Position numbers and translations under genes: made by a program | The notes under the pieces: generated by a model | Told to the model about the DNA's origin: nothing | Databases searched by the model: none | What the model saw: only the letters and a program-made list of their open reading frames with translations | Source: Marivivens donghaensis | Lineage (GTDB): Bacteria; Pseudomonadota; Alphaproteobacteria; Rhodobacterales; Rhodobacteraceae | DNA length: 64,000 nt | NCBI RefSeq assembly: GCF_023541015.1 | Contig: NZ_JALNPR010000004.1 | Span: 186,001 to 250,000 of the forward strand | Direction of reading: 5' to 3' | Shown: one piece after another, positions 55,618 to 64,000 of the stretch | Numbering within the stretch: position 1 is the first letter of the stretch | Layout: each line of letters opens with the position of its first letter

Positions 55618-57197
55618 GCAGCAGCCTCGGCAAGGAGGCGAGCCTCGTATGATTTCAGCGAAAGTCGCGCGGCAGGGCCGTGGTTCATTCCAGTCTCTGG
55701 CGTCAATTCTGGGAACAGCGTGCAAATTTCTTCGAGCACTTCTGGGTCGAATTGATTTGTTGCCTGTGGGCCGGGGTGGAAGCTCTCTGTCGGGAGGCCT
55801 TCGGAATAGACGACTTGATGGCGGTCAAACAGGATGTGGTGGTAGGTGACCGTTCCGCCTTCGACGTGGCGAATGGTTGATCCGTTCACCAAATCTCGCG
55901 CTTTGACTAACACCTCTTCTTCGCCAAAGAGCAGTGCGGCCAGCGGGTCCCGCATAAGAACACGGTGCTGTGGGGATACCATCAACGCGTCGTGTTCACC
56001 GATTGCATTCGCTTCGATCAGGACAGGAGCCATTTTCCCTGTGGCTTCGACTTCGCGATTGCCGATCCAGCGTAAAGGCTGCGGGCCTTCGTCCATGGTG
56101 AGGACCATGTCACCAATTGAAAGGTCTTCGACCGGCACCATGCCGCGCGTTGTGGAAATCAACGTGCCAGAGACAAAACAGGGAATGACGTCGAGGTTGA
56201 CTATACCCGTCGACGTTCCGACGACAGTCGAACCGTCCAAGGCGTCAACTTGGTAGGTAAAGTTGACCGCTTCTCCGTCGCTATCGGCAACAACCGTGAT
56301 TGTGCCGTTAGCGTTTACAGTGATCGTTTGGCCTGTTGTCAGTGTGAGTGTGCTGCCTGCCGTAACCGGAACACCGTTGATTTCTGTGATCTGAAGGGTG
56401 CCTGAGGTGGCGTTCGTATCGTTGCCAAGCAGGTCAAACGTTTTGGTTCCGTTGGCATACATCGACACATCATCAGTCACGGCGATCAAAGTTGTTTGAC
56501 CTGAATCCGCAGCGATCAGGATGTTTGAGTCGTAGCTGCTGTCCCCAACGTCCGCGATCCCGATCTTAATCGTGTTCAAGATGTTGGGATCGACGGGGAT
56601 GTTCAGGGTCATGGTGACGGTAAAGCCATCCATTTCCGTGTTGTATTGGTCTTGGGTGTTGTCGACGTAAAGGTTGGAACCCGTCGGTCCACCTACGTTG
56701 TTCACAGAGGTCGTGCCGTCCCCGATCGATAGGGGAACGTGGACACCATTGACCCATACGCCCACGGCGTCGTTGAACGATGATGTGGTGTATTCTGGAA
56801 ATTCTTCCGACGCGAAAACAAAGCTCAGGGTTAGTGTGTCGCCTGTCGGGATAAAGCTTACATCGAGCCAAGCCGCATCATAGGTCGAACCGCCGCTAAT
56901 CGCGTTGAAGTCGGCGTCATTGTTGACGCCAGACGTGTTCGTTGTGGTGCTGGTGGATGTGTTCGATTGCCATCGGTTCGACGTGGTAAAGCTGGAGGCT
57001 TGACCCGTAGATAGGATGACACCCGTGTCTGACGGCGCAACACCGCCAGTGAGATCACCGTTTGTGTAAATCGCAGATGACCTGTTGTCGCCCGTATAGG
57101 AGGCGGACACAACTGTGACGCCATCGCCGAAAATTGTTTCGGCCATCTGCATGGCGCTCGCACCGGTGTTGTAACCGATTTCGACTCCACTAACCAT
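55614..57197 (-). CDS. Choice-of-anchor L / cadherin-like / Hint-domain surface protein
   Basis: A 527-residue modular extracellular protein. Residues about 15-205 match the choice-of-anchor L domain (GVILSTG, LSFVFASEEFPEY, VGVWVNG, IKIGIADVGDSSYDSNILI). Residues about 225-335 are a VCBS/cadherin-like tandem (LLGNDTNATSG, GTITVVADSDGEAVNFTYQVD). Residues about 340-490 are a Hint domain with CFVSGTLI, VSPQHRVLM and TYHHILFDRHQVV. The Hint domain begins with Cys and may self-cleave. No classic signal peptide is seen, which fits type I secretion. AT-rich DNA upstream (57300-57400) likely holds the promoter. Confidence 0.82.
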   Translation of the reverse strand: MVSGVEIGYNTGASAMQMAETIFGDGVTVVSASYTGDNRSSAIYTNGDLTGGVAPSDTGVILSTGQASSFTTSNRWQSNTSTSTTTNTSGVNNDADFNAISGGSTYDAAWLDVSFIPTGDTLTLSFVFASEEFPEYTTSSFNDAVGVWVNGVHVPLSIGDGTTSVNNVGGPTGSNLYVDNTQDQYNTEMDGFTVTMTLNIPVDPNILNTIKIGIADVGDSSYDSNILIAADSGQTTLIAVTDDVSMYANGTKTFDLLGNDTNATSGTLQITEINGVPVTAGSTLTLTTGQTITVNANGTITVVADSDGEAVNFTYQVDALDGSTVVGTSTGIVNLDVIPCFVSGTLISTTRGMVPVEDLSIGDMVLTMDEGPQPLRWIGNREVEATGKMAPVLIEANAIGEHDALMVSPQHRVLMRDPLAALLFGEEEVLVKARDLVNGSTIRHVEGGTVTYHHILFDRHQVVYSEGLPTESFHPGPQATNQFDPEVLEEICTLFPELTPETGMNHGPAARLSLKSYEARLLAEAAA

Positions 57198-57315
57198 CTT
57201 TGCCTCAGCTCTCTGCCAAGGTCAGCGCATGCTTCAAGACGGACACAAAATCCGAACTCTATAAATGTGGCTTTACTGCTCGCCACTGACCATCTTGGGG
57301 TCTGCCCTGCCTCGG

Positions 57316-57400
57316 GTCTCTATTTTGAGACAACCATAACCTGTGCAAAGATTTTTTGTTAACACTTTTGTATAGTTAAATTTACCCATGTGGAATTTTT
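57316..57400. promoter_or_regulatory. AT-rich divergent promoter region with inverted repeat
   Basis: Between the Hint operon and dapE, GTCTC (57316-57320) and GAGAC (57327-57331) flank TATTTT, followed by about 60 bp of AT-rich DNA with TTGTTAACAC. It is much richer in A and T than its surroundings, as expected for a regulated promoter. No exact -35/-10 pair is claimed. Confidence 0.35.
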
Positions 57401-57474
57401 GTGTTCCAGTCGCCACATTCGCCTGATTGCATCGGCTTTGGGGCTTGGGTAGGGCTGGTGCAAAGGAGACGCTT

Positions 57475-58623
57475 ATGACCGCACCTATCGATCCCGTTGA
57501 TCTTACCGCTCAACTTGTCCGCTGTCCCTCTGTGACGCCCGCCGAAGGTGGCGCTTTGGTACTGCTCGAAGAGCTATTGAGTGCATCTGGATTTGACTGC
57601 ACGCGCGTGGACCGTGGCGGAATTTCGAACTTATACGCGCGATGGGGCCGTAAAGGGGCGAACCGCACGTTCGGGTTCAATGGTCATACGGATGTCGTAC
57701 CATTGGGAAACCGGGACGACTGGACCGTTGATCCGTTTGGCGCAGAGATCAAAGACGGGTTCATGTATGGTCGCGGTACGACGGATATGAAGTCTGGCGT
57801 TGCGGCATTCGTCGCGGCCGCTATTGATTTTGTGAAACAAACGCCGCCCGATGGCGCGATTGCGATCGCCATCACAGGTGACGAAGAGGGTGATGCCGAT
57901 GATGGCACGGTCGCTCTTTTGGATTGGATGGATCAGCAGGGTGAATCCATGTCGGTCTGTCTGGTTGGTGAGCCGACCTGTCCGAATGAAATGGGCGAAA
58001 TGATGAAGATCGGGCGCCGCGGTTCGTTGACGGCGTGGTTTACTGTGACGGGTGTTCAGGGACACTCGGCCTATCCGCATCGTGCGAATAACCCTATTCC
58101 TGCGCTGGCGCGGTTGGTTGACCGTATGTCGTCGCATGAGTTGGACAGTGGCACCGACCACTTTGATCCATCGACGCTGGCTTTCGTCACAGTCGACACG
58201 GGCAACCCCGCGACGAACGTGATCCCTGCGCAGACCCGCGCGGCCGTGAATATCCGCTATAACGACCTTCATACAGGTGAAAGTCTGACCGCGTGGATGC
58301 AGGGCGAAGCCGATAAGATCGCCGAAGAGTTCGGCGTCAAAGTCGATATGCGCGTGAAAATTTCGGGTGAGAGCTTTGTCACGCCTCCGGGTGAGTTGTC
58401 GGATCTGGTGTCAAAATCTGTTCAGGCTGTGACGGGCAAAACACCCGAGCTATCGACTTCGGGTGGCACGTCGGATGCACGGTTTGTCAAAAACCACTGT
58501 CCTGTGGTCGAATTTGGGCTTGTCGGGAAAACTATGCATCAGGTGGATGAACGTGTCGCGGTTGACCAGATCGGTCAGTTGAAATCCATCTACACCCGAA
58601 TTCTGAACGATTATTTCGGCTGA
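57475..58623 (+). CDS. dapE: Succinyl-diaminopimelate desuccinylase
   Basis: Zn/Co-dependent hydrolase of lysine synthesis that removes succinate from N-succinyl-LL-diaminopimelate. The 382-residue product has [12 protein letters not shown] with metal His/Asp, [14 protein letters not shown], the catalytic Glu pair in [11 protein letters not shown], and the SGGTSDARF end motif. AAGGAG precedes ATG 57475, although the frame opens at 57427. It complements dapD upstream. Confidence 0.96.
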   Translation: MTAPIDPVDLTAQLVRCPSVTPAEGGALVLLEELLSASGFDCTRVDRGGISNLYARWGRKGANRTFGFNGHTDVVPLGNRDDWTVDPFGAEIKDGFMYGRGTTDMKSGVAAFVAAAIDFVKQTPPDGAIAIAITGDEEGDADDGTVALLDWMDQQGESMSVCLVGEPTCPNEMGEMMKIGRRGSLTAWFTVTGVQGHSAYPHRANNPIPALARLVDRMSSHELDSGTDHFDPSTLAFVTVDTGNPATNVIPAQTRAAVNIRYNDLHTGESLTAWMQGEADKIAEEFGVKVDMRVKISGESFVTPPGELSDLVSKSVQAVTGKTPELSTSGGTSDARFVKNHCPVVEFGLVGKTMHQVDERVAVDQIGQLKSIYTRILNDYFG

Positions 58624-58718
58624 TCCCTGACTTTCGCAAGACGTTGGATCGGGACCAGAGTATGGTTTCATCAAAGAAGGCGGGTGCGCTGTGCCCCGTC
58701 TGGTGTTAGGGCTGTCGC

Positions 58719-60977
58719 ATGACACGTATTCCTTCAAAAGAGGAAATCCTCGAATGGATTTCCACGAACCCGACCCTCACCGCTAAGCGCGATATCGCTA
58801 AGGCCTTTGGCATCAAAGGCTCTGCGCGGATCGATCTCAAACGCATCTTGCGAGAGTTGGAAGATGAAGGTGCGCTGACCAAGCGTCGGTCGTCGTATCG
58901 CGACGCTGAAAAACTACCGCCCGTTGCGGTGCTGCAAGTGATCGACCCTGATCACAACGGTGACCTGTGGGCGCGTCCACTGGAATGGCGTGGTGATGGT
59001 GCGATGCCGCGCATTCTTATGATCCAGCGCGATACGGATCCCGCTTTGGCACCTGGCGACCGAATTTTGGGTCGGATGACCGAGGTTAAAGGCGAGGACT
59101 ACGATTACACTGCGCGCATGATCCGTCGCGTCGGGTCAAACCCGTTGCGGATTGTCGGTGTATTTCGGCAGAGCCACGAGGGTGGCCGTATAGTCCCCAT
59201 CGATAAAAAAGCCGACAAACAATGGATCGTTCCAGAGGGCGCGACCGCAGGGGCCAAGGACGGCGAATTGGTCGAAGCAGAGCAGAGCGGCCCAAAAGGG
59301 CGGCTTGGCCTGCCTAAAGCGCGCATTATTGATCGACTTGGTGACCCATCCGCACCCAAAGCGGTCAGCCTAATTGCGATCCACCAACACGGCATTCCCG
59401 ACGCATTTCCTGACGATGTGATCGCGGAAGCGGACAGCGTTAAGCCAGCGGAACTCAAGGACCGCACCGATCTGCGTCATCTGCCGCTTGTCACTATTGA
59501 CCCAGCCGATGCTCGCGACAGGGATGACGCGGTCCTAGCAATTCCAGATAGTGATCCCGACAACGAAGGAGGTTTCTATCTCTGGGTCGCGATTGCCGAC
59601 GTCGCTTATTACGTGCGCCCGAACTCCGCCTTGGATCGTGAGGCGCGTAAGCGCGGAAACTCGTCTTATTTCCCTGATCGTGTTGTCCCGATGCTGCCTG
59701 ACCGTCTGTCGGGTGATCTATGTTCGCTGCACGAAGCTGTTGATCGCGCTTGTATGGCCGTCGAGATGCGGATCGATGCTGAGGGGCGCAAAATCAGCCA
59801 TCGGTTCGTGCGCGGATTGATGCGGTCGGCGGCCTCTTTGGCCTATGAGGAGGCACAAGCCGCCATCGACGGCATGCCGAATGAGAAAACAGGTCCGCTC
59901 CTCGAACCCGTTTTGAAGCCGCTCTACGCCGCCTATGAAGCGTTGAAAAAGGCGCGTGCGGTGCGCCAGCCTCTCGAATTGGATCTGCCAGAACGTCAGA
60001 TCGTGTTGAATGACGCGGGCGAGGTCACGTCGATCGCGTTCAAAGAACGGTTCGATGCGCACAAATTGATCGAAGAATTCATGGTGCTGGCGAACGTTGC
60101 CGCCGCTGAAGAACTGATCAAACACCGCACGCCGTTGTTGTTCCGCGTGCACGAAGAACCAAGCCCCGAAAAGCTGGACAGCCTACGTGAAGTCGCGCAA
60201 GCAAGCGGTCTGGTGCTGGCCAAAGGTCAGGTTTTGCAGACCCGCCACCTCAACCAACTTCTCCGTCAGGCTGAAGGCACGCCGCAGGATGAGTTGATCA
60301 ACATGTCGACCCTACGGTCGATGACGCAGGCTTATTACGGGCCGAATAACTTTGGTCACTTTGGCTTGGCACTGCGCAACTATGCGCATTTCACCTCGCC
60401 GATCCGTCGATATTCCGACCTCATCGTGCACCGTGCTCTGATCAAGACGCATAAATGGGGCAATGATGGTCTCAGCGATTGGGATATCGAAATGCTCGAA
60501 GCGACGGGGCAGCAAATCAGCGATACCGAACGCCGTTCGATGATCGCCGAGCGAGATACGACTGACCGTTATCTCGCGGCATTCATGAAAGATCGCGTTG
60601 GGACGGAGCTACCTGGCCGTATTAGTGGCATTCAAAAGTTTGGCGTTTTTGTGAAGCTGGATGAAACGGGCGCAGACGTCCTGGTGCCTGTGCGTTCACT
60701 CGGGAGCGAATTTTTCCACTATGATGCCGAAGCCCAACAGCTCTTTGGGTCGCAGTCGGGCATGGTCATCGGCCTTGGCCAACGGGTCACTCTGAAATTG
60801 ACCGAAGCCGCGCCGATTTCCGGTGGTCTTGTCGGCGAAATTATCTCGATCGATGACTTCATCATGCCGAAGGGCCCAATGCGCGGTGGCCGTGGCCGAC
60901 CTGTGCGACGCAAAGCGAACGCTGCCAAGAAGAAAGCCGATAAGGTGCGCCGTAAGGTGAAACGAACGCGTAAGTAG
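58719..60977 (+). CDS. rnr: Ribonuclease R
   Basis: Processive 3'-5' exoribonuclease of the RNB family that degrades structured RNA. The 752-residue product has an N-terminal helix-turn-helix-like part (DIAKAFGIKGSARI), cold-shock domains, the catalytic RNB segment VTIDPADARDRDDAVLAI with its aspartates near residue 265, the FTSPIRRYSDLIVHR block near residue 560, an S1 domain (GRISGIQKFGVFVKLDETG) and a Lys/Arg-rich tail. It follows dapE by 95 bp. Confidence 0.96.
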   Translation: MTRIPSKEEILEWISTNPTLTAKRDIAKAFGIKGSARIDLKRILRELEDEGALTKRRSSYRDAEKLPPVAVLQVIDPDHNGDLWARPLEWRGDGAMPRILMIQRDTDPALAPGDRILGRMTEVKGEDYDYTARMIRRVGSNPLRIVGVFRQSHEGGRIVPIDKKADKQWIVPEGATAGAKDGELVEAEQSGPKGRLGLPKARIIDRLGDPSAPKAVSLIAIHQHGIPDAFPDDVIAEADSVKPAELKDRTDLRHLPLVTIDPADARDRDDAVLAIPDSDPDNEGGFYLWVAIADVAYYVRPNSALDREARKRGNSSYFPDRVVPMLPDRLSGDLCSLHEAVDRACMAVEMRIDAEGRKISHRFVRGLMRSAASLAYEEAQAAIDGMPNEKTGPLLEPVLKPLYAAYEALKKARAVRQPLELDLPERQIVLNDAGEVTSIAFKERFDAHKLIEEFMVLANVAAAEELIKHRTPLLFRVHEEPSPEKLDSLREVAQASGLVLAKGQVLQTRHLNQLLRQAEGTPQDELINMSTLRSMTQAYYGPNNFGHFGLALRNYAHFTSPIRRYSDLIVHRALIKTHKWGNDGLSDWDIEMLEATGQQISDTERRSMIAERDTTDRYLAAFMKDRVGTELPGRISGIQKFGVFVKLDETGADVLVPVRSLGSEFFHYDAEAQQLFGSQSGMVIGLGQRVTLKLTEAAPISGGLVGEIISIDDFIMPKGPMRGGRGRPVRRKANAAKKKADKVRRKVKRTRK

Positions 60978-61069
60978 ATCGGCGTAATCTCGCAGGTCTC
61001 TGAGGCTTTTGTTGTAAGTTTTCAGGAGTGATCTACCTTGAAGCTAGGTTTCAAGGTGTGAGTAGTCCT

Positions 61070-62251
61070 ATGGTTTTGTCCCGTCGCGCGATGGTTTTGG
61101 GTGCTTTGTCTGTGCCGAGTTTGGCCTATGCGCAAAGCGGTTTTGACGGCTGGGTGGCTAGCTTCAAATCACGAGCGCGTTCGCGGGGTATATCCCAACG
61201 AACCATCGACGCGGCCTTTGCAAACGTTCGCTATAACGCCGAAGTGGTCGAGCGGGATCGCAATCAGGCGGAGTTTCGGCGCGAGATTTGGGACTACCTC
61301 GACCTCGTCGTGTCGGAGAGCCGCGTCACTAATGGACGCAGGGCGTTCCGCGACAATCGCCGTCTGTTAGCCGAAATTGAGGACCGCTACGGGGTTCCCG
61401 CTGCGATCGTTTGTGCGATTTGGGGGATGGAAAGCGCATATGGCGCCCGTCGCGGTGACATTCCAGTGATCGAAGCACTGGCCACTCTTGCTTATGACGG
61501 ACGGCGCGGTCGGTTCTTTGAGCAACAGCTGATGGCAGCGCTGCGCATCCTTGAGGCTGGCCATGTTCGGCAACGAGATTTCGTGGGCAGCTGGGCCGGC
61601 GCGATGGGTCATACTCAATTCATCCCGACAAGCTTTGAGGCTTATGGCGTCGATTTTCGCGGTGATGGATGGCGGGATATTTGGTCCGATGATCCGACTG
61701 ACGCTCTAGCATCGACGGCAGCTTACTTGGCGCGCTTCAATTGGCGAAGAGGAATGCCTTGGGGCGTCGAGGTGCGTTTGCCATCCACTTTCAATTTTGC
61801 ACAAGCGGGACGCAGCACCATGCGAATGCCGTCAGAATGGGCGCAGCAAGGTGTTGTTGGTGTCGATGGGCGAGCGGTTCCTGATTACGGGTCGGCAGGG
61901 TTGCTTTTGCCAGCAGGCGCGCGCGGCGTCGCGCTGATGACATTCGCGAATTTCCGAACGATTGAGCGCTACAACGCATCCGAAGCCTATGTGATCGGCG
62001 TCGGGCATTTGGCAGACCGTATTGCAGGGGGCGGTCCGTTTGTTGCGTCGTGGCCCCGCGGCGATCGTGGTTTGACTTCTGCTGAGGCTGCAGAATTGCA
62101 GCGGCGCCTGAATGCTGCGGGATTTAACGCTGGGTCTGTAGACGGCAGGCCGGGGCCGCAGACTCGGTCAGCCCTTAGGGCATGGCAGAGCAGTGTGGGG
62201 TTATCTGCGGATGGGCGCCCAACGCTCCATATGCTCGAACGGCTTCGCTAG
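61070..62251 (+). CDS. Lytic murein transglycosylase (MltB type) with peptidoglycan-binding domain
   Basis: Cuts the glycan strands of peptidoglycan. The 393-residue exported protein starts with an RR-containing signal ([18 protein letters not shown]), has the MltB/SltB catalytic Glu in IWGMESAYG, the [14 protein letters not shown] segment, and a C-terminal PG_binding_1 domain ([26 protein letters not shown] in two parts). The frame opens at 61028; ATG 61070 puts the signal at the N-terminus, while a GTG at 61058 is an alternative. Its stop overlaps the stop of convergent rppH by 4 bp. Confidence 0.92.
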   Translation: MVLSRRAMVLGALSVPSLAYAQSGFDGWVASFKSRARSRGISQRTIDAAFANVRYNAEVVERDRNQAEFRREIWDYLDLVVSESRVTNGRRAFRDNRRLLAEIEDRYGVPAAIVCAIWGMESAYGARRGDIPVIEALATLAYDGRRGRFFEQQLMAALRILEAGHVRQRDFVGSWAGAMGHTQFIPTSFEAYGVDFRGDGWRDIWSDDPTDALASTAAYLARFNWRRGMPWGVEVRLPSTFNFAQAGRSTMRMPSEWAQQGVVGVDGRAVPDYGSAGLLLPAGARGVALMTFANFRTIERYNASEAYVIGVGHLADRIAGGGPFVASWPRGDRGLTSAEAAELQRRLNAAGFNAGSVDGRPGPQTRSALRAWQSSVGLSADGRPTLHMLERLR

Positions 62252-62730
62252 ATTTTGGGGCCGAGTTCCGCAAGCACCTGTTCATAAACGGCACGTTTGA
62301 ACGGGACGATGGAGGCCACAACGTCGGCGGGATCGATCCATTTCCATTGGGTGAATTCAGGATGCTCAGTTGCGATGTTGACTTGCTCATCTGACCCTTT
62401 GAAGCGCAGCAGGAACCATTTCTGTTCTTGCCCTTTGTAACGGCCTTTCCAAATGTTCGGGACCACATCATGCGGCAAATCATAGGCAACCCAGCCTTCG
62501 GTTTCGGCATCGACGGTCACGAGGTCAGATGTAACGCCCGTTTCCTCCCACAGCTCGCGCAGGGCGGCGTCACGTGGGTCTTCGCCTTTGTCGATGCCGC
62601 CTTGTGGCATTTGCCACGCATCTTGATCGCGGTCGTTGCGTTGACCGACAAAAATCCGCCCCTCTTGATTGACAAGCATAACGCCCACGCAAGGACGGTA
62701 GGGGAGTGCAGCAATCTGTTCAGGGGTCAT
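62248..62730 (-). CDS. rppH: RNA pyrophosphohydrolase
   Basis: Nudix hydrolase that removes pyrophosphate from the 5' end of mRNA and starts decay. The 160-residue protein carries the complete Nudix box as [22 protein letters not shown] (residues about 44-65), preceded by [18 protein letters not shown], and the FLLRF and EFTQWKW segments specific to RppH. AAGG precedes the ATG. It is followed on the minus strand by the MltB-type gene in opposite direction and lies 118 bp downstream of ctpA. Confidence 0.94.
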   Translation of the reverse strand: MTPEQIAALPYRPCVGVMLVNQEGRIFVGQRNDRDQDAWQMPQGGIDKGEDPRDAALRELWEETGVTSDLVTVDAETEGWVAYDLPHDVVPNIWKGRYKGQEQKWFLLRFKGSDEQVNIATEHPEFTQWKWIDPADVVASIVPFKRAVYEQVLAELGPKI

Positions 62731-62796
62731 CGTAGGAGCCTTTCAACGGTTTGGCAAAGTCTATCGCGCGACCACCATAAGGCCAAGCAGACAAAC

Positions 62797-62826
62797 GAAA
62801 AAGGGCAGCACGATTAGGTGCTGCCC
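62797..62826 (-). terminator. Rho-independent terminator of the ctpA-type gene
   Basis: On the minus strand GGGCAGCAC pairs perfectly with GTGCTGCCC around CTAATC, followed by TTTTTCG. Confidence 0.9.
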
Positions 62827-62848
62827 TTGGGTTTAGAAGCGCGCGAAA

Positions 62849-64000
62849 TTACTCGCGATTGCCCAGTGCGCTCAATCCACGAAGGATGTCGATTGCATAG
62901 GCCAACTGGTAATCCTCTTCGCGAAGGGCTGCCGTTGCTTCGGCGCGAGCTGCGTCTTCTTCGATTTGGCGGATTTCGTCTTCGGTCAGGCTATCGTTGT
63001 TCAGCGCGCCGCGCAGGTCTGCTTCGGACCGCATGTTTGGTGTATCCTCGGTCACCTCAACCGCAGGGCGCGGGCGTGGCTGTTGAACGATGATGTCTGG
63101 TTGGATGCCGAGCGATTGGATCGAACGGCCCGACGGCGTGTAGTAACGTGCTGTTGTCAAACGCATCGCGCCATCATCGCGCAGCGGCATGACGGTTTGT
63201 ACCGAACCTTTGCCAAACGATTTGGTGCCGACCACGATCGCGCGGCGGTGATCTTGGAGCGCACCTGATACGATTTCCGATGCAGATGCAGACCCGCCGT
63301 TGATCAGAACAACGATGGGCATGCCGTCAGTGATGTCACCTGGCGTCGCATTGTAGCGGTCGCCGTCAGCCGCGTTGCGGCCGCGGGTCGATACGATTTC
63401 ACCAGCATCAAGGAACGCGTCAGACACATAGATCGCCTGGTCAAGCAAGCCGCCAGGGTTGTTACGCAGATCAAGGATAACGCCGCTGACGTTTTCCTTG
63501 CCGCCAGCTTCTTCGATCTGAGCCTCAAAGCCAGAGATCAGGTCGTCGTAGGTCTGACCGCTAAAGGTCGCGATGCGGAGGACGACAGCATCGCCTTCGG
63601 TCCGTGCGCGAACGGCTGTGAGTTTGATTGTGTCGCGGATGATCGAAACTTCAAAGGGTTCTGTTTCACCTTCCCGCACGACGGTCAGGATGATCTCGGA
63701 CCCGACAGGGCCGCGCATCAGGTCAACCGCTTGATCCAGTGTGAGGCCCAAAAGGCTCTCGCCATCGACTTGGGTGATAAAGTCGCCCGAGAGAATGCCC
63801 GCAGCATCCGCTGGCGTTCCATCCATCGGGGAGACGACTTTGATCCAGCCTTCTTCTTGGGTCACTTCGATCCCCAAGCCGCCAAATTCACCCAAGGTTT
63901 GAATGCGCATATCTGCGGCAGCATCGGGGGATAGGTAGCTGGAGTGCGGGTCGAGGGATGTGAGCATCCCGTTGATCGCCGCCTCGATCAGCGCGGTTTC
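62849..64000 (-). CDS. ctpA: S41 family C-terminal processing protease (5' end outside window)
   Basis: Periplasmic PDZ serine protease. The frame is open to the right edge, so the gene's beginning is outside; 384 residues are visible. The PDZ domain covers GIEVTQEEGWIKV to TVVREGE. The S41 part has VIDLRNNPGG-like LDLRNNPGGLL, the nucleophile in INGGSASASEIV and the Lys in GTKSFGKGSVQT, followed by an Ala/Glu-rich tail. The internal ATG at 63967 is not the true start because the SLDPHSSYLSP part is normally preceded by more protein. Its terminator follows at 62797-62826. Confidence 0.93.
   Translation of the reverse strand, partial: ETALIEAAINGMLTSLDPHSSYLSPDAAADMRIQTLGEFGGLGIEVTQEEGWIKVVSPMDGTPADAAGILSGDFITQVDGESLLGLTLDQAVDLMRGPVGSEIILTVVREGETEPFEVSIIRDTIKLTAVRARTEGDAVVLRIATFSGQTYDDLISGFEAQIEEAGGKENVSGVILDLRNNPGGLLDQAIYVSDAFLDAGEIVSTRGRNAADGDRYNATPGDITDGMPIVVLINGGSASASEIVSGALQDHRRAIVVGTKSFGKGSVQTVMPLRDDGAMRLTTARYYTPSGRSIQSLGIQPDIIVQQPRPRPAVEVTEDTPNMRSEADLRGALNNDSLTEDEIRQIEEDAARAEATAALREEDYQLAYAIDILRGLSALGNRE

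Overview
The window is chromosomal DNA from an alphaproteobacterium, most probably a marine member of the Rhodobacteraceae (Roseobacter group). The reasons are a CcrM-type cell-cycle methyltransferase, Rhodobacteraceae-type porins, many alphaproteobacterial DUF families (DUF721, DUF2125, DUF3576, DUF4170), Hint-domain surface proteins, an IalB-family protein and a candidate serC leader RNA. Gene density is high, with short gaps and many 4-bp ATGA or GTGA overlaps. I see no rRNA, convincing tRNA, CRISPR array or insertion sequence.

Region by region. 1-5.1 kb: end of rnhB, ccrM, alkB, mutY, a DUF721 protein and a DsbA-like oxidoreductase. 5.1-7.5 kb: lipid A/Kdo genes lpxK, a divergent waaA-like gene and DUF4170. 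7.7-9.7 kb: a HAD phosphatase and a GT81-like glycosyltransferase that together look like a glucosyl- or mannosylglycerate (compatible solute) pathway. 9.7-16.2 kb: cysQ, pmbA, DUF2125, an SDR/crotonase pair and a flavoprotein. 16.3-19.4 kb: a yjbH-yjbF-yjbE-like exopolysaccharide cluster whose yjbH is broken by one in-frame stop. 19.4-24 kb: holA, lptE, leuS, DUF3576. 24.1-30.9 kb: two porin genes with a small mobile element between them. 31.1-41.2 kb: yggS, an L,D-transpeptidase, ribA, an orphan response regulator, xth, a thioredoxin/TPR chaperone, a Lon-N protein, a Trm112-like protein, recQ, yaaA and a thiolase. 41.3-44.5 kb: selD fused to an oxidoreductase domain, facing selU/mnmH. 44.5-50 kb: a phosphoesterase, the serine genes serA, serC and serB, and a TSUP permease. 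50.2-57.2 kb: an IalB-family protein, rlmN, a LOG protein, dapD, a candidate small RNA, a hypothetical protein and two overlapping Hint-domain genes. 57.4-64 kb: dapE, rnr, a lytic transglycosylase, rppH and the 3' part of a ctpA-type protease.

The most unusual region is 25.2-30.9 kb. A complete tyrosine recombinase begins 100 bp from a point where the first porin gene loses its normal start. A 74-bp perfect direct repeat covering the porin signal-peptide codons occurs there (25161-25234) and again at the 5' end of the second porin (30781-30854), next to an intact leader, ribosome site and ATG. The simplest reading is an integrative element of about 5.6 kb that recombines inside the porin signal-sequence codons and brings its own promoterless porin body. 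That body is fused in frame to the resident expression signals, while the old porin is displaced and silenced. It would be a site-specific porin swap, possibly a receptor change. The element also carries a FimB-sized second recombinase, several small unrecognised proteins and an entericidin-like lipoprotein. An ancestral tandem porin pair damaged by an insertion is the main alternative.
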